The notes under the pieces: model-generated
Told to the model about the DNA's origin: nothing
Databases searched by the model: none
Seen by the model: only the letters and a program-made list of their open reading frames with translations
Shown here: positions 62,616-64,000 of the stretch, in pieces
Position numbering within the stretch: position 1 is the stretch's first letter
How the letters are laid out: every line of letters begins with the position of its first letter
From: Flavobacterium hercynium
GTDB lineage: Bacteria; Bacteroidota; Bacteroidia; Flavobacteriales; Flavobacteriaceae
NCBI RefSeq assembly: GCF_002217285.1
Contig: NZ_MUGW01000008.1
Location: 37,030-101,029, forward strand
Reading direction: 5' to 3'
Length of the DNA stretch: 64,000 nt
Translations under genes and position numbers: made by a program

Positions 62616-63413
62616 TTGAAAAAAATTACTTTAGGTTTTAGCTTCTTATTTACCCTTTTGTCTTACGCGCAAGTTTCAACAAACAAAGCGCAAGATGCTA
62701 TTGTCGAAGAGACTTTTAAAAACTGTGTAGATAAACACAGTTACATGTATGAAATGACCGAATATCAAAATTGTCTTGATGCAGGTTTGAAAAAAGACAG
62801 CACCATTGCTTACTTATGGCAGCAAAAAGCGATGCCGTATTTTAAATGCAAGAAACACGAAGTCGGAATGCCATATTTAGATAAAGCAGTTTTCTATGAT
62901 AAAGAGCGCTGGCTGTCGTACCGCGGTTTTATAAAATGTATTTTTTCGCATAATTACAAAGAAGCAATAGCCGATTTTGAGGAATGTATCAGACTTTACG
63001 GAAACTCTTATGTCATGGATCATACTTATAATTTTTATATGGCAATTAGTTACCTGCAACTCAATGAATATGCAAAAGCAGAAAAGCTTTTGGATGATTA
63101 TGTGAATGATATTTATAAAAACAGAAGCAAGTTAGAACACCCTACAGCTTATTTTTATCAGGGAATTGCAAAATATGAATTACAAAAACTGGATGAAGCA
63201 ATTGCTATTTTTGATAAAGCATTAAAAATATATCCTGAATTTTCAGATGCAAAATATTACAAAGCAATTTGCTGGCTGAAACAGGGAAAGCCAAAAGAGC
63301 AAATTAAGGCTCTGTATGATGTTGCACAGGAAGATGCTAAAAAAGGATATTCTATTAATGAGGATAACACAGTTTACGAAATGTATCCTTATCAAGTAAG
63401 GTTTTCAAAGTAA
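62616..63413 (+). CDS. Exported TPR-repeat protein with TTG start
   Basis: 265 residues. Start codon is TTG at 62616: it gives a clean signal peptide (KKITLGFSFLFTLLSYAQ), while the nearby ATG at 62609 is in another frame that stops quickly. Tetratricopeptide helices are visible (AIAYLWQQKAMPYFKCKKHE, then QLNEYAKAEKLLDDYVND, and AIAIFDKALKIYPEFSDAKY). TPR proteins mediate protein binding; role unknown. It follows crtY by 3 bp and may be co-translated. Confidence 0.85.
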   Translation: MKKITLGFSFLFTLLSYAQVSTNKAQDAIVEETFKNCVDKHSYMYEMTEYQNCLDAGLKKDSTIAYLWQQKAMPYFKCKKHEVGMPYLDKAVFYDKERWLSYRGFIKCIFSHNYKEAIADFEECIRLYGNSYVMDHTYNFYMAISYLQLNEYAKAEKLLDDYVNDIYKNRSKLEHPTAYFYQGIAKYELQKLDEAIAIFDKALKIYPEFSDAKYYKAICWLKQGKPKEQIKALYDVAQEDAKKGYSINEDNTVYEMYPYQVRFSK

Positions 63414-63463
63414 AATTTAGGACTTTCGATTATATGACTTTTCAACTTTTGACTAAATAAATT

Positions 63464-63488
63464 GAACTATAACAAAACTTTATAGTTC
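63464..63488. promoter_or_regulatory. Short inverted repeat upstream of bacilliredoxin gene
   Basis: GAACTATA (63464-63471) / TATAGTTC (63481-63488), perfect 8-bp arms with a 9-bp spacer; no T run, so a possible operator. Confidence 0.35.
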
Positions 63489-63496
63489 AAATTAAG

Positions 63497-63523
63497 TTGG
63501 TGCGCGTAAACTTCGTAACTTTG
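63497..63523 (+). promoter_or_regulatory. Candidate promoter of bacilliredoxin gene
   Basis: TTG (63497-63499), 16-bp spacer, TAACTTTGC (63516-63524): close fit to TTG-N17-23-TAnnTTTGC, 33 bp before the ATG. Confidence 0.55.
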
Positions 63524-63556
63524 CAGTTCAAAAGTAAAATTTAAAAATTAAGAAAT

Positions 63557-63967
63557 ATGTATCCAGAAGAAATGGTAAAGCCAATGCAAGCTGAATTAAC
63601 TGCTGCTGGTTTTCAAGATTTACATAGTGCTGATGCTGTAGATAATGCTATCAAAGCAGAAGGTACGACTTTAGTTGTTGTAAACTCTGTTTGTGGTTGT
63701 GCTGCAAGAAACGCACGTCCGGGAGCAAAAATGAGTTTAGAAGGAGCTAAAAAACCAGATCATTTAATTACAGTTTTTGCTGGTGTAGATAAAGAAGCTG
63801 TTGATGCTGCAAGACAACACATGTTCCCTTTTCCTCCATCATCGCCATCTATGGCTTTGTTCAAAAACGGAGAATTAGTTCACATGTTAGAGCGTCACCA
63901 TATCGAAGGTCGCCCAGCTGAATTAATCGCTGAGAACTTACAAGACGCTTTTAACGAGTTTTGTTAA
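63557..63967 (+). CDS. Bacilliredoxin (BrxA/BrxB family)
   Basis: 136 residues, normal family length. N-terminus MYPEEMVKPMQAELTAAGFQ is characteristic, and the active site is VNSVCGCAARNARPG with Cys46-Gly-Cys48. PPSSPSMALFKNGELVHMLERHHIEGR is also conserved (key SPSMALF). In Gram-positive bacteria it removes bacillithiol from oxidised proteins; Bacteroidetes homologues likely act as thiol-disulfide proteins with an unverified thiol partner. It has a good promoter match upstream. Confidence 0.95.
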   Translation: MYPEEMVKPMQAELTAAGFQDLHSADAVDNAIKAEGTTLVVVNSVCGCAARNARPGAKMSLEGAKKPDHLITVFAGVDKEAVDAARQHMFPFPPSSPSMALFKNGELVHMLERHHIEGRPAELIAENLQDAFNEFC

Positions 63968-64000
63968 TTTTTTTGAGGTACAAAGGCTCAGAGGTTCAAA

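Noticed and set aside
1..64000. tRNA or rRNA genes
   Set aside because: I looked in the intergenic regions for cloverleaf-like GTTCGAATC words and rRNA segments and saw none; a tRNAscan run would be needed to be certain.

Overview
The window looks like a chromosomal segment of a Flavobacterium-type Bacteroidetes, probably close to F. johnsoniae. It is AT-rich. It carries a type IX-secreted gliding adhesin of the SprB kind with its PorP/SprF partner. Several gene starts are preceded by the Bacteroidetes -7 promoter word TAnnTTTG, and Shine-Dalgarno sequences are mostly absent. Secreted proteins show typical Flavobacterium signal peptides ending in Q. No rRNA, tRNA, CRISPR array or transposase gene was seen.

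Layout. 1-7244: 3' part of a giant repeat adhesin (5' end outside the window) plus sprF-like gene. 7524-12979: pgk, a LysM lytic transglycosylase, two small lipoproteins and an ElaA-type acetyltransferase. 13051-22929 (minus strand): the accessory island. It holds two duplicated cassettes, each a VgrG spike protein fused to a C-terminal metzincin-like zinc protease, followed by one or three paralogous exported proteins that look like immunity proteins and contain a PepSY-like segment. 23211-28822: S41 protease, DUF4349 lipoprotein, rnpA, plsC, acyl-ACP desaturase, HD hydrolase. 29002-32238: feoA-feoB, a 40-residue FeoB-associated Cys-rich protein, and a SCO protein. 32440-39692: M13 peptidase, cytochrome c, hemB, two unknown exported proteins and an outer-membrane-like protein.

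39815-49663 is a heme biosynthesis region: hemA, hemC, hemD, hemE and hemF on the minus strand, hemH and hemJ on the plus strand, and an AraC regulator divergent from hemA. With hemB nearby, every step from glutamyl-tRNA to heme is covered except hemL. 49749-52596 holds a histidine kinase, an enoyl-CoA hydratase and a small unknown. 53119-60463 is a metal-homeostasis block: DtxR-type regulator, Nramp transporter with a universal-stress tail, Fur-family regulator, MerC-like protein, thioredoxin-reductase-like flavoprotein, Cys-containing TonB receptor and a thioredoxin-fold protein. Two palindromic TGCAACA sites lie between the fur-type gene and the merC-type gene. 60584-63967 contains a coiled-coil exported protein, a lycopene cyclase whose start codon lies inside a perfect 17-bp inverted repeat, a TPR protein and a bacilliredoxin.

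The strongest candidate for something undescribed is the duplicated VgrG-metzincin / PepSY-like immunity system at 13-23 kb, with its mosaic triplicated immunity genes and a shared promoter-palindrome module. Secondary signals are the crtY palindrome, the TGCAACA operators, a partial duplication downstream of the dtxR-type gene, and several families of word-like intergenic repeats.
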